Assembly (NCBI RefSeq): GCF_004193775.1
Contig: NC_041002.1
Location: 8,202,817 to 8,266,816 of the forward strand
Direction: 5' to 3'
Origin: Glycine soja
Taxonomy: Eukaryota > Streptophyta > Magnoliopsida > Fabales > Fabaceae
Length of the DNA: 64,000 bases
Shown: positions 49,751-61,046 of the stretch, one piece after another
Numbering within the stretch: the first letter of the stretch is position 1
Layout: every line of letters starts with the position of its first letter
Made by a program: the position numbers and the translations under genes
The notes under the pieces: generated by a model
The model's input: only the letters and a program-made list of their open reading frames with translations
The model's database searches: none
What the model was told of the DNA's origin: nothing

Positions 49751-51535
49751 ATGGGATCAAGTCAAAAGCCTTCGCTTAAAAAGAGGTTCTATCAAGTCAA
49801 AATCAAGAGCTTAGAGGTCACTAGTTTACGAGAGTTGGGGCAACTAATGGGTCAACTTCAACGGCAAGCCTTCCGCAAAGCCTATGGTAAGAGTTGGGAC
49901 CTAGCTAGGGTAGAAGTCTCCATGGAACCGATTGCATCCCTTTCCCAGTATTATGACCAGCCCCTAAGGTGCTTCACATTCGAGGACTTCCAGCTAGTGC
50001 CGGCTGTGAAAGAGTTTGAAGAAATCCTGGGATGCCCACTGGAAGGAAGGAAGCCATATCTTTTCTCTGGGTTCTATCCCTCCACGACAAGAGTTGCCAA
50101 GGTAGTGAAAATCTCAGCAAAAGAGTTGGACCGTGTAAAGCAAAACAGGAATGGGGTAGTCGGAGTACCAAGGAAGTGTTTGGAGGAAAGGGCAAAGGCC
50201 TTGGCAAATCAAGGCGAATGGGATTTCTTTTATTGACATCTTGGCACTTTTGATATTTGGAGTTGTCCTCTTTCCGAATATGGAAGGGTTAGTGGACCTA
50301 GCAGCGATTGACGTTTTCCTCGCCTTTCATCATGGCAAGGAAAGCCCGGTCGTTGCCATTTTGGCCATGTATGACACGTTCGACCGGGGATGTGAAAAGA
50401 GCAGCGCAAGAATTGTTTGTTGTGCACTGGCTCTCTATGTGTGGCTGGTTTCACACCTTTTTCTCCAAGAAGGTAGGCCCGTCTATCCGCTACAAGGTCA
50501 CCACTCGTGCATCGAAAAAGGAAAGGCGAATTGGGACCAACTCTTGGCTAGCATGGAGGGGCGTCTATTAATTGGTTCCCTCGCTAGAAGGAAGGAAGAA
50601 TCAGGATTCTATCTTCATGCGAAGGATGTCCCATGAGAGGAGTGCCATCAGACGAAAGCATCACGCCTTTCATCGCATGGGGTTTCAGTGACCACAACGC
50701 GAGGGTACTCCAAGGAGTTCGCAAGGCATGGGATAAGGCGTGAAGAAAGGACAGAGAGCTTAGGGGAAGCAGTAATGGGATCATCGGCGGCTATCATAAG
50801 TGGCTGAGAATCCAAACACAAGGATTGGATTGGCTCCCAAATCTAAAGACTGTGAGAGACGATGAGGTTAAAGCTTCGGAAGAAAGTGATGAGGTACAAG
50901 CCCTAAAGGCAGAGCTTGAAAGAGCCCGGGTAGTCGAAGAGAAGTTCAAGTCCATAGCCATCAAAGTCTGAAAAGAGTATGATGAACTAAGGGACGTCAA
51001 TATGGCCACCGCTGAAGCCTTGGAACGAGAAACCAAGGAAGAACACGACCAAAACAAAGTTTTGAGGGGCTTTATAGGGCAGCAATAGTGAGCTCAAGCT
51101 CCGAAGAGGTGAAAGGAATCATCATGGGTCAAAGGCATGATCTTGAAGGACAAGCTAAAGGCTTGCCTTAGGTCGAAAAGAAATTTGTCCCAACAGTTAA
51201 GCGAGACTGAAGGGAATATGTGGGCCATCATCGATGAGTGCAAAGAGAAGCTAAATCTAGCAGCGACTCACGAGCAAAGGCTAGAGGATGAGTATGCCAA
51301 GATATCAGCAGAAAGGGAAGCAAGGGAAAGGGTAATTGATTCATTGCACCAAGAGGCAACAATGTGGATGGACCAATTTGCTCTTACTTTGAACAGGAGT
51401 CAAGAACTTCCCCGATTGCTAGCCAAGGCCAAAGCAATGGCAGACACCTATTCCGCCCCCGAGGAGATCCACAGACTTCTCAGCTATTGTCAGCATATGA
51501 TAGACTTAATGGACCATATGATTGGAAACCGCTAG
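49751..51535 (+). pseudogene. G2 ORF1 (extra open reading frame before gag), broken
   Basis: Ogre elements carry an additional gene between leader and gag, and this matches its place. Reading starts at ATG 49751. The N-terminal part (SLRELGQLMGQLQRQ, then YYDQPLRCFTFEDFQLVP, then EFEEILGCPLEGRKPYLFSG) resembles a domain I know from many soybean proteins (DUF7745 as I recall it). The C-terminal part from about 50870 is Glu/Lys-rich and probably coiled coil, ending with YCQHMIDLM near 51510. Damage: a frame shift near 50222, one near 50570, and stops around 50609, 50741, 50969 and 51086. The function in intact relatives is unknown. Confidence 0.75.
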
Positions 51536-52660
51536 GAAGTTTGTATTGTCGCTCAGATCTTGACTAGTTATAACTTTTTGAATAAGATGAGTTTATCCCA
51601 CGTTTTTACTCCAAAAATCAGTGCGAATCAAGTCACTCCCGCATTTTATCTCTAGCATGCATTGTATGTTGGTCTCGTCCTTTGTCACGGGAAGCCGGAA
51701 GGTCCATATCACCTTCTTAATTGTACACATGGGGCACTGCGCCCCCAAATGCGCAAGTAAGAAGAGATAATTTTCCGGGCTCTCGTGTCTGTAAAATGCA
51801 TTCATATCATGCACCGCATAAACATCTCTTCAGCATCATAATGAACATATCGTTCCTGCATTTGTCCGTTATCACATTCCCATTTTGCATGAGTCATTGC
51901 ATCATCATATGCGTTCAACATACTTTTTGTTTGCTCATACATGATCCTTGTATTTTCCTCTACAAAACAAAAACAAAAAAAAAGGGAAGTACGAAAATTC
52001 ACGCTGCATTCTTAGTTGCATATATTTGGTACCATGAGCCAACCATGTTGGGATCATAAACCCATTTCACTTAAAAACAAAATGATTGAACATGGTACCT
52101 AATGCATGTTTAACTAAGAAAGGATGTTTCTTCGGGCATCTCAATCTCATAATTACATTTTCCATGCATAGCATGCGTATTCTCGAGTCTTTCATCCCTA
52201 TGAAATGTTGTTGAAGTATTGGCAATCAAAATTGCCATTCCCTGGGATATGGGGTTTGAACCAAGCTCCCGCTTTTACGAAAAGGTTCATCGAGTCAAGT
52301 TGAAGCATGGAAGTGACCATCTTGCAAAAATTGGGGCAAAAGATGGATCGTGTTACATCATTGCTTCGTCTACTGCCAAACATGTTTAGGATTGTTGATA
52401 TCCTTGTTACTTCTAGTTTCACCTTGACAAAGATGTCATGAACCATGTTGAAAATTTAAATTGATTCAACCCCATGTCCTGCGTAAAAATTCGCAATACT
52501 TCAACTATGCATCATTCACATACATTCATACTTTTCATTGGTTGCATTGCTCATTACATTCTTTCCTTGAAAAAAAAAAGAGAACTTAATCATTGTTATA
52601 AAAAAGAAAAAAAAACATGCTTTACGGTGCCCTCACCGAACTTGTGCTAGAGCTAGAGTA
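51536..52660 (+). other. G2 spacer between ORF1 and gag
   Basis: No gene. The part at 51655-51830 is a diverged direct copy of 49500-49700. It contains a short hairpin GGGGC-ACTGC-GCCCC (51731-51745). Confidence 0.6.
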
Positions 52661-54388
52661 ATGGGTGAAGTAGAGGAGATACAAGAGAAGATGAAGGCCG
52701 GCATGGAGGCCATTAAAGAGAAAATGGCCACAATGATGGAGGCCATGATGAGCGTGAAGAAGATAATGGAAGCCAATGCGGTTGCAATTGCCGCTACCAG
52801 CGTTGTTGCTAAGGTGAACCCGACGTCCCCATCCGGCATCAACCAAATGAATCATCCAACCTCAGATATGGTAGGCAAAGATTTGGGAAGTACGGGCGGC
52901 CCCCATGATGTGCAAATTCAAAACGAGCACGCCTTCCCGCCATATGGCTTGCCTCTCAACTATACGCCACCCAATGTGGCGTACACTCCCAATAAGAATG
53001 TCAATAACTCCACTCCTATACCCATTGAGAGCCAGCAACCCCAAACTGATCATGCACATGTCTCTTAAACCGTGGAAGAGACACATGAAATTCCCCACCA
53101 CAATCTAGCCGACTTCGAGCCTTGGCTCGGATATGCCACTGAAGGGCAAGCAGTTGGTGGTATACCCCTTGAAAACACTTCGGAAGGCCCTCAGTATCAC
53201 CCCCAGCTACACCTCTTGCATTCCACAACAAGTAAAAACCCTCGTGCTATGGCAGAAATGGAAAAGTTAGATCATTTAGAGGAAAGGCTCAGGGCCATTG
53301 AAGGAGGTGAAGATTATGCCTTTGCTAATCTAAAAGAGTTGTTCCTAGTACCCAATATCATCACCCCTCCCAAGTTCAAGGTGCTGGACTTTGACAAGTA
53401 CAAGGGGACTACTTGTCCCAAGAACCATCTAAAGATGTATTATCGGAAGATGGGGGCATGCGCAAAAGATAAGGAATTACTGATACATTCCTTCCAAGAA
53501 AGTCTTACTGGGTAGCTGTTACCTGGTACACTAACTTGGAACCTTCCCGAGTCCATTCTTGGAAGGACCTAGTGGTTGCCTTCGTTAAGCAGTGTCAGTA
53601 TAATGTCTTCGGATAGGATGCAACTACAGAACATGTGCAAAAAGGGGGCACAAATCTTTCAAAGAATACGCCCAAAAGGTGGAGGGATCTGGCGGCCCAG
53701 GTGGTACCCCCAATGATGGAAAGGGAGATAATGATCGTGATGGTAGACACATTATCGATACTCTACTATGAAAAGATGGTGGGCTACGCACCCTCAAAGC
53801 TTTGCGGATTTGGTCTTCGCCAGTGAAAGGATCGAAGTGGATCTGAAAAGAGGCAAATTTAATCATCCTGCTTGGACGAATGAGAAAACTGGGGCAAATA
53901 AAGAGGGTGACGATGAGGGAGAAACCCATGCTGTGACTGCCATTCCTGTACGACCAAGTTTCCCACCAACCCAACAATGTCATTACTCAACCCTTCTCCT
54001 TACCTACCGCCCATTTATCCACAAAGGCCATCCCTAAATCAACCACAAAGTCTGTCTACCGCACTTCCAATGACGAACACCACCTTTAGCACAAACCAAA
54101 AACACCAGCCAAGAAATGAATTTTGCAGCGAGAAAGCCTGTAGAATTCACCCCAATTCCAGTGTCCTATGTTGACTTGCTCCCATATCTACTTGATAATT
54201 CAATGGTAGCCATAACCCTAGCCAAGGTTCATCAACCTCCATTTCTCCGAGAATACGACTCGAACGCAACGTGTGCTTGTCACGGAGAAGCCCCGGGGCG
54301 TTCCATTGAGCATTGTAGGGCTCTGAAGCGTAAGGTGCAAGGTCTAATTGATGCGGGCTGGCTGAAATTTGAGGAGAATTGTGTGTAA
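52661..54388 (+). pseudogene. G2 gag, broken
   Basis: Same gag family as G1. ATG at 52661, then an EEIQEKMKAGMEAIKEKM coiled-coil-like start, a Pro-rich FPPYGLPLNYTPP segment, and the capsid-like core (KFKVLDFDKYKGTTCPKNHL, then SFQESLTG). Farther on are QLQNM, SFKEYAQK and a Cys/His segment (CACHGEAPGRSIEHC) near 54272-54316. Damage: a TAA at 53066 in frame, a frame shift near 53512, more near 53610-53660 and 53800, and a stop at 54034. No protease or RT follows. Confidence 0.82.
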
Positions 54389-54866
54389 ATCTTGACATTG
54401 ACAAGAGATGCCACACATGGGGCAATTTTGAAGGCTGTTGTTAGGTGTCTCTAATGACTCATCAGGATTTCCAAGTTTATGCCATTATTGTAAACCACAG
54501 TTACAATGTTAAATGAAATGGATAAAGTTGATATCTTTGTCCCTCATCCTCTCACAAACGCATGTTTGCTTATTCAACTTTCACTGGAATGTGGGTGCAA
54601 GCCATTGGTCTGTTTGCTCAAGCGACCTGCGCTCCTGAGTGTTGACTTCTAAGACTGTTCAATCAAAGATTACTCGTCTTGCACGTTGGTGGGGGTGCCG
54701 TAAAACAACGAGTAAAGTTCAAAACAAATAAGTTTCAAAATAAAAAATAAGTTTCAAAATAAAAAATAAAAAGGCATTTGATTGACTGTGTTTTCAAGTA
54801 AAAATATAGACGTTCATGTGACCTCATTTTGTCTTTTTAGAGAAAAGTGAGTTATCAAGAATAGGA

Positions 54867-55855
54867 TGTTGGACAAATGGCCTCAGTTACCTTAAGAAAA
54901 AGGGGGGTTGAATTAAGATGCAAAGACTATTCCCCAATTGAACTATCACTCTTTCTTTTTGGATTAACAATGCACCCTTAACATGAATTACTCAAAAGAC
55001 AATTCAAAATAAACTTCTTTAAAGCAAAAGATAAATAGCAATAAATAAAAGAAGTTTAAAGGAAGAGAGGAATGCAAACTTGATTTATACTGGTTCGGCC
55101 ACTTCCCGCGCCTACGTCCAGTCCTCAAGCAACCCACTTGAGATTTTCCACTCTCTTTGTAAAACTCCTTTTACAAAGTCTGAACCACACAGGGACAACC
55201 CTTCCCTTGTGTTCAGGAATCCTCTACAACAAGAGACCCACGGTCTCTTAATCCCTTTTCAGAAATAAGAAGAAGAAATCTCTCTTAAAAGAGATAGATT
55301 GTACAATGAAGATCAATCAAAATTCCTTATTGAATATGCAAGTGGTTGACCAAGGAATCTTTTTGAGAGGATAAGACATTTCAGTTCATAAAAACTCTCT
55401 TAATCTTTTGATAGGATAAAACTTTTGGGCAATGAAAACTCTTTTTAATGGCCATTCATAAAAAATTTGAATAGATGTGACTCTTGGAAATTATTTTCTG
55501 AAAATCCCCTCTGGTAATCGATTACAAGACTTGTGCAAACGATTACAGATTTTAAAATTTTCAAAAAAAAAAACTGCTGGTAATCAATTACCATCCATGT
55601 GTAATCGATTACACATTATAAATTTTGAATTCAAATTTCTAGTGACTGTGATAAACATTTTCAGCTGCTGATAATCGATTACCGGAAAGAAAATCTCAAT
55701 TTGAAATGATAGAATTCTTTGGTCAAACCTTTTTTTTTTCAATTTGGAAACTTCTTCCTAAAGATTCTAGAGATCAACTTGATCATACATTTTCTTGGAT
55801 TCTTGTCTTGAATAAAACTTAGAAGCACTTGATCTTTTAGCATCATCAAGACATC
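54867..55855. mobile_element. Probable solo LTR inserted in G2 (right end uncertain)
   Basis: It starts TGTTGGACAAATGGCCTCAG and continues with the same order of features as the solo LTR in G1 at 40390: a GGGGGGTTGAATTAA phrase, a GGTTCGGC..CCGCGCCTACGTCCAGTCC block and several TAATCGATTA palindromes (55514-55525, 55578-55593, 55599-55614). G1 lacks it at this place. I could not find a convincing target duplication, so the right end, near 55855, is an estimate. Confidence 0.6.
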
Positions 55856-56693
55856 AACTGAAAAATCCTTCAAATATTTCTCGTCCTTGGAAAATTCTTT
55901 TTGCAAAAATCAACTGCTTCTTTCATTCTCCCTTGCTACAAGGTTGTGAAAACAAAACAATGATGGATACCTTAGAGCCCTACACTGGGGCAATGAAAGG
56001 CACTATGCATAAACCTCAAACGAACCTAGGGGCAGATTAGAAGTTCTCACCCAATAGGTTCCTTGCTACAAGGTCATGACGAAAGATAACAATTGGTACC
56101 TCAAAGCCTTACACTGGGGCAATGAGGGGCATCGTGCATGAGCCTCAAGTGAACATAAGGGCAAATCAAAAGTTCTCACCCATCGATGTTTTTTTAAAAA
56201 ATAAAAAAAATAATAATAAAGGGGGACAAACCCTGGAATTTCAATGGATTGGTTAAACATCAAATGGCTCCATTGCCGTCACTCCAAAATGGTCAAGTGA
56301 CTAAATTAAAAAGAACATGCACTCTGAGGGAGTTCCCGGAGAGATTTACAAAAAGATAGGATGAGGTTGCATGAATTATCACCTCTTTCAAAAGGACAGT
56401 CAATCTGTGTTTTCCAAAAAATTAAATCAAAATCAAAATCACAAAATAGGGAAAGAATGTCATGAACATTGTACAACTTTCCATTACATTGCATTGGTTC
56501 ATATGAAGTCCGCATTTACCAAATTTCACGACAAAGGTTGCATGCATCTGCATCCCTAAAAATTATGTTAACTGCATAGATTTCCTACATCTAATATCCA
56601 GTCGTGTGGATTTGGGATGACCGATCCTCTCGATGAGTCGATCTCTTGCTTTCTCATAAGGGTGAACCCTTAGGTACTAGTACCCTCACCTTT
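55856..56693 (+). other. G2 non-coding region before the first array
   Basis: No gene. Similar to G1 42030-43700. It ends with a perfect palindrome GGTACTAGTACC (56673-56684). Confidence 0.6.
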
Positions 56694-57962
56694 AGAGGAC
56701 TACACGTCCTCGCCTTGAGAGGGCTACCCGCCCTCGCCTTGGGTACTAGTTACCCTCACCTTCAGAGGGCTACACGCCCTCGCCATCAGAGGACTCCATG
56801 TCCTCACCTTCGTAGGGCTACATGCCCTCACCTTTAGAGGACCACACGTCCTCACCTTCAGAGGACTGCATGTCCTCCCCTTCGTAGGGCTACACGCCCT
56901 CACCTTCAGAGGACTGCATGTCCTCACCTTCGTAGGGCTACACGCCCTCGCCATTAGAGGACTGCATGTCCTCACCTTCAGAGGGCTACACGCCCTCGCC
57001 ATCAGAGGACTGCATGTCCTCACCTTCGTAGGGCTACACGCCCTCACCTTTAGAGGACCACACGTCCTCACCATCAGAGGACTGCATGTCCTCACCTTCA
57101 GAGGGCTACACGCCCTCGCCATCTGAGGACTGCATGTCCTCACCTTCGTAGGGCTACACGCCCTCACCTTTAGAGGACCACACGTCCTCACCTTCAGAGG
57201 GCTACGCGCCCTCGCCATCAGAGGACCACACCTCCTCACCTTCGTAGGGCTACATGCCCTCACCTTCAGAGGACTACATGTCCTCACCTTTAGAGGGCTA
57301 CACGCCCTCGGCTCCGAGGACTATACGTCCTCATCTTCAGAGGACTAGATGTCTTCACCTTCAGAGGGCTACGCGCCCTCGCCTTCGTAGGGCTACACGC
57401 CCTCACCTTCCGAGGACTACATGTCCTCACCTTCAGAGGGCTACGCGCCCTCGCCTTCGTAGGGCTACACGCCCTCACCTTCCGAGGATTACATGTCCTC
57501 ACCTTCAGAGGACAACATGTCCTCGCCCTCACCTTCCGAGGACTACATGTCCTCACCTTTAGAGGACTACACGTCCTTGCCTTTAGAGGACTACACGTCC
57601 TTACCTTCAGAGGACTACACGTCCTCGCCAACAGAGGGCTGCACGCCCTCACCTTGGGAGGACTACACGTCCTCGCCAACAGAGGGCTGCACGCCCTCAC
57701 CTTTAGAGGACTACACGTCCTCGCCAACAGAGGGCTGCACGCCCTCACCTTGAGAGGACTACATGTCCTCGCCAACAGAGGGCTGTACGCCCTCACCTTG
57801 AGAGGACTGCACGTCCTCGCCAACAGAGGGCTGCACGCCCTCACCTTGAGAGGACTACACGTCCTCGCCAACAGAGGGCTGCATGCCCTCACCTTGAAGA
57901 GGACTACACGTCCTCGCCAACAGAGGGCTGCACGCCCTCACCTTTAGAGGGCTACGTGTGCT
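56694..57962 (+). repeat. G2 hairpin tandem array 1, period 24 bp, about 50 units
   Basis: Each unit is a 6-bp inverted repeat around a 5-nt loop (17 nt) plus a 7-nt spacer such as ACCTTCA or GCCATCA. Two stem types alternate irregularly: GAGGAC/GTCCTC and GAGGGC/GCCCTC, which differ by a matched A:T to G:C change. Loops vary freely (TACAC, TACAT, TGCAC, TGCAT, CACAC). From about 57610 the array becomes a regular 47-48 bp dimer of one unit of each stem type. Because the period is divisible by three, long open frames appear on both strands; I do not think they are genes. Confidence 0.92.
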
Positions 57963-58024
57963 CATTTTCAGTGTGCTCCACATCTGCACCTTAAGAGAAT
58001 TTAAGGTCCTCTGTCCTTAAATGC

Positions 58025-58051
58025 TTAACCGAGACTTGCAGTCCCGGTTAA
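58025..58051 (+). other. 27-nt hairpin after array 1
   Basis: Arms TTAACCGAGACT and AGTCCCGGTTAA pair over 12 positions with one mismatch around a 3-nt loop TGC. Confidence 0.8.
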
Positions 58052-58079
58052 GGGACCAGTAGTTTCCTTTTAACGGTTC

Positions 58080-58890
58080 CTGGGCCACCCCCTGATATTG
58101 GAGGAGGGCCAACTGTGCGAGCACAACCAGAGAGGGAGGCTATCACACAGCTACTATGCATACCGGGGCAAGATTTCACCCGTGCCGCTGCAAAGAGACG
58201 AGTGCGGATCATGCGCACCAACATGACCACTCTTACACAGATATAGATGACATTGCTACTTAGCAACATTCTGCCCAGCGACCGCAATGCCAATCTCCCC
58301 CTGCAAAAGTATCAGTTGGTCTGTGTCGTCCCGACATGGGTAAGTATGCATATGGTTCAACTGATTTCTGATACCATCTATTGTTTGCAGGGATCGCACC
58401 CACAGAGACACCCAGTGGACCTGAAGAAGTCCAACAGGGCCCTGGGGTTTCCAGCTCTAGTTACGGGCCTCTATCAATCCTACAGGTTGCCCGTACCCCC
58501 CCGGCAAGGTCACGCCATCATAGGTAAGTATGCACATCGCTCAACTGATTTCTGATTTCATCTATTGTTTGCAGGGATCGCGCTTGCAAGACACCCAGTG
58601 GACCCGAAGAAGTCCAACAGGGTCTTGGAGTTGTCAAGCTCTAATTACGGGTCTCTGTCAGTTCTAGGGAGTGCCTGTCGCCCCCAGCAAGGTTATCAGG
58701 CCCCCCTACCAATCGAGCTTTCATCAAGAAGTACTGCGCCCCCAGGCAGGCGCAGGGCGAAACACCACAGCAGCATTGGGATGGCCGGTAGCGGGCAATA
58801 GACACACCGCCACCACCTCTAGAGTTCACCTCAGCTCATCCATAAAAAGGTTAGAGCGTTGCCTACGACACATGGCCGACCCATAGGCGA
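58080..58890 (+). pseudogene. Fragment resembling a 'putative plant transposon protein' domain gene
   Basis: The + strand reads RRVRIMRTNMTTLTQ, then MTLLLSNILPSD, then NLPLQKYQLV, then HPVDLKKSNRALGFPALVTGLYQS. This resembles a domain frequent in legume transposon-associated proteins (PF20167 as I recall). It carries stops and a partial internal duplication: about 180 bp from VSMHMVQLISD to the PVPP segment is repeated, once from 58340 and again from 58524. Its presence between gag and the 3' LTR suggests capture by the element. Confidence 0.5.
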
Positions 58891-58977
58891 CCAAGTCCAA
58901 AGCCAAAGGTAAGCAAAGTACTAGGTCAGTGACCGACAAGTCATAAGGCGTCCAGCTCAAGACGTTAAAAAAACGCT

Positions 58978-58995
58978 ACTAGGAGGCAACCTAGT
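58978..58995 (+). other. ACTAGG-AGGCAA-CCTAGT hairpin
   Basis: A perfect 6-bp stem around AGGCAA, just after a CAAGACGTTAAA phrase. I associate a similar GGGAGGCAACCC motif with many plant Gypsy elements. Confidence 0.6.
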
Positions 58996-59109
58996 AACTT
59001 TTAAATTTCTGCTTGCTATTTGATCACCTTTTGTTTCTCAAGTCTTATTGGGACACACCTAGTTGCTCATGATCCTAAGAATTTAAATAAAACGAGCACA
59101 AGCTCGGAA

Positions 59110-59305
59110 GGTAGTCATACCTCACAAAATATATATGTATGTTTAGGTAGCAAGATACCTTAGATATGCATGTATGTAGCAAAAAGATACCTCACAAAAT
59201 ATATATATGTATGTTTAGGTAGCAAGATACCTTGGACATGCATGTATATAGCAAAAATACCTCACAAAAATATACACATGTTTAGGTAGCAAAATACCTC
59301 ATGAA
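59110..59305 (+). repeat. Tandem repeat, about 70-80 bp, three copies
   Basis: Copies contain ATACCTCACAAAATATA followed by TGTTTAGGTAGCAA and ATACCT, shortening from left to right. The spacer ATGCATGTAT is present in the first two. Confidence 0.8.
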
Positions 59306-60650
59306 AAAAAAAGAAAAAAAAAACAAAAACAAACAAGAAAAAGAAATAAACAAATAAAAAAAAAGAGAGAGAAAAAGAAAAATAAGTTGTCTAGCTGAAA
59401 AACCAACATGCTTTCGAAAAGAGATGACTTCCAACTCTTCTTTGAAAAAAAAAAAATTCGCTGATCATAGCTAGTTGTTGAAAAAAAATGTGTGCACACC
59501 TGAAGGGTGAATGCTGTGAAAATTTTCCCGAGTACCCAAAATGGACTCGGATGAATGCACAAATTGATAAAAGAACATATTTTGGAAACATTGGGTTAAA
59601 TAAAATAGAGGAAATGAATCCTGAGCCCTAGCATCACATGACCATAAAAATTTGACACTTGAGCGTCCGCATAGGTGCATGCATGACCAGTTTTGCATAA
59701 AATTTCCAAATCATCATTTTTGCATTTGTGTCATGGAAATAATGTGGGGCATCCCTTTTTATCCTTGAACCAAACCAAGCCCTGACATGTATCATGCCTA
59801 GCCATTCTACAAGTCTTGAGCCAAAATCCTGACTCACCGTAAACCTTGACCCAAGGTGAGAATGTCAATCCTTACCCTCGGAAGCAAAAAAGAAGAGAAG
59901 GGAAATTTCCAATCAAAGAAAAAGAGAAGGAAAATTTCGAATCAAAGGAAAAAAGAAAGAAAAATTCCCAATCAAAGAATGGGAGAAAGAAAAAAAGAGA
60001 AGTAAAAAGAAGAAAGCTCCTGGTCAAAGAAACCAGAAGAAATATGCCGAGAGGTCCTTGGACCAGACGATATCTGAACAATACAGAATTGTCACCAAAT
60101 GAACAAAAGAAAGAAAAGGAAACCATGATCTAAAAGTGGTCTTCTCCCTTTGATTACCAACCAAAATCCTGTGCGCTAGCGACTTTTTCGCCCCGCACTA
60201 AACAAAAACAGAAAATGAAAAAGCCAACCAAAAATCAAAAGCCAAAAACACACAAAAGCCTAAAAACCCATCAAAAGAACCCATTCCCAAGGGAAGTCCT
60301 ATTGATCCATGATCACGCATGTAATTTTTGATTTGATAGGAAATAAATGGCAAAATCAAGTCATGACATATCTATGGTTCGGAATTAGGATGAAACACTT
60401 ACCTGTGCGAGATTGATACACTTTGAGTGATTTTCTTCTATTTTGTCGAACCCAGTGTTTCCTCTAAATGGTCATTTAGAAATGAAATGCTAAACATCCA
60501 AAATCTCATTTATGGTTATGGGGGATTTCATCAACATACTCTCCTTCCCCGGTGGACGCATTGTTTTTCACTCAAAAAAGCATATGCTGCTCTAATCAGT
60601 TGGAATATTTGTCTCTTTGCTAAAGCATGTTTGCATTTTAGTGGAGAAAA
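59306..60650 (+). other. G2 purine-rich non-coding region
   Basis: No gene seen. A-rich tract at 59300-59380, and AAAGAAA/GAGAA-rich sequence at 59880-60130 whose open frames are low-complexity Lys/Glu or Phe runs. Confidence 0.6.
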
Positions 60651-60654
60651 CACC

Positions 60655-61010
60655 GAGACTTTTTCAAGTCACACAAGTTATCCATAACTACGTAGGTCTG
60701 AGTTCCTCATTGGAGGATACGTAGGAGCAAGAGCCTCGCTTTTGTCGACCACACCGCTTTTTGTTACCATGACTCAAAAGCTGGTAACCCGCGGAGACAC
60801 CTTACGGTTATCCGCACCTCGTCATTCAGTGACCCCAAGTGTGATTGATGAGCAGAGGCCAATGTGGTCATCTGGGCCCTTTTCGGAGATGTCAGCATCT
60901 TCCGGTGGAGACTTTTTCAAGTCTCACAAGTTATCTAGAACTACGTAGGTCTGAGTTCCTCATTGGAGGATACGTAGGAGCAAGAGCCTTGCTTTTGTCG
61001 GCCGCCCCAC
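60655..61010 (+). repeat. Two internal copies of the LTR-type CTACGTA stem module
   Basis: A segment of about 100 bp (GAGACTTTTTCAAGTC, then the CTACGTA...TACGTAG stem, then GGAGCAAGAGCC) occurs at 60655-60755 and 60907-61007. The stem itself is also in the G1 and G2 LTRs. Between the copies is a divergent GCGGA...TCCGC hairpin (60791-60815). Confidence 0.75.
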
Positions 61011-61046
61011 AAGATCTGTCATACTGACCCTGAGGTCATGTGACAT

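Noticed and set aside
56724..57892. Long open frames on the minus strand (187 and 200 residues) with an 8-residue repeat containing CSPLKVR
   Set aside because: The 24-bp period is divisible by three, so any frame without a stop in one unit stays open. Frames are open on both strands and no promoter or homology supports a protein.
58340..58574. Two 51-bp GT...AG segments that look like duplicated introns (GGTAAGTATGCA ... TTTGCAG)
   Set aside because: Too short for typical plant introns, and the sequence reads through as coding in the transposon-protein fragment. The duplication is of coding sequence.
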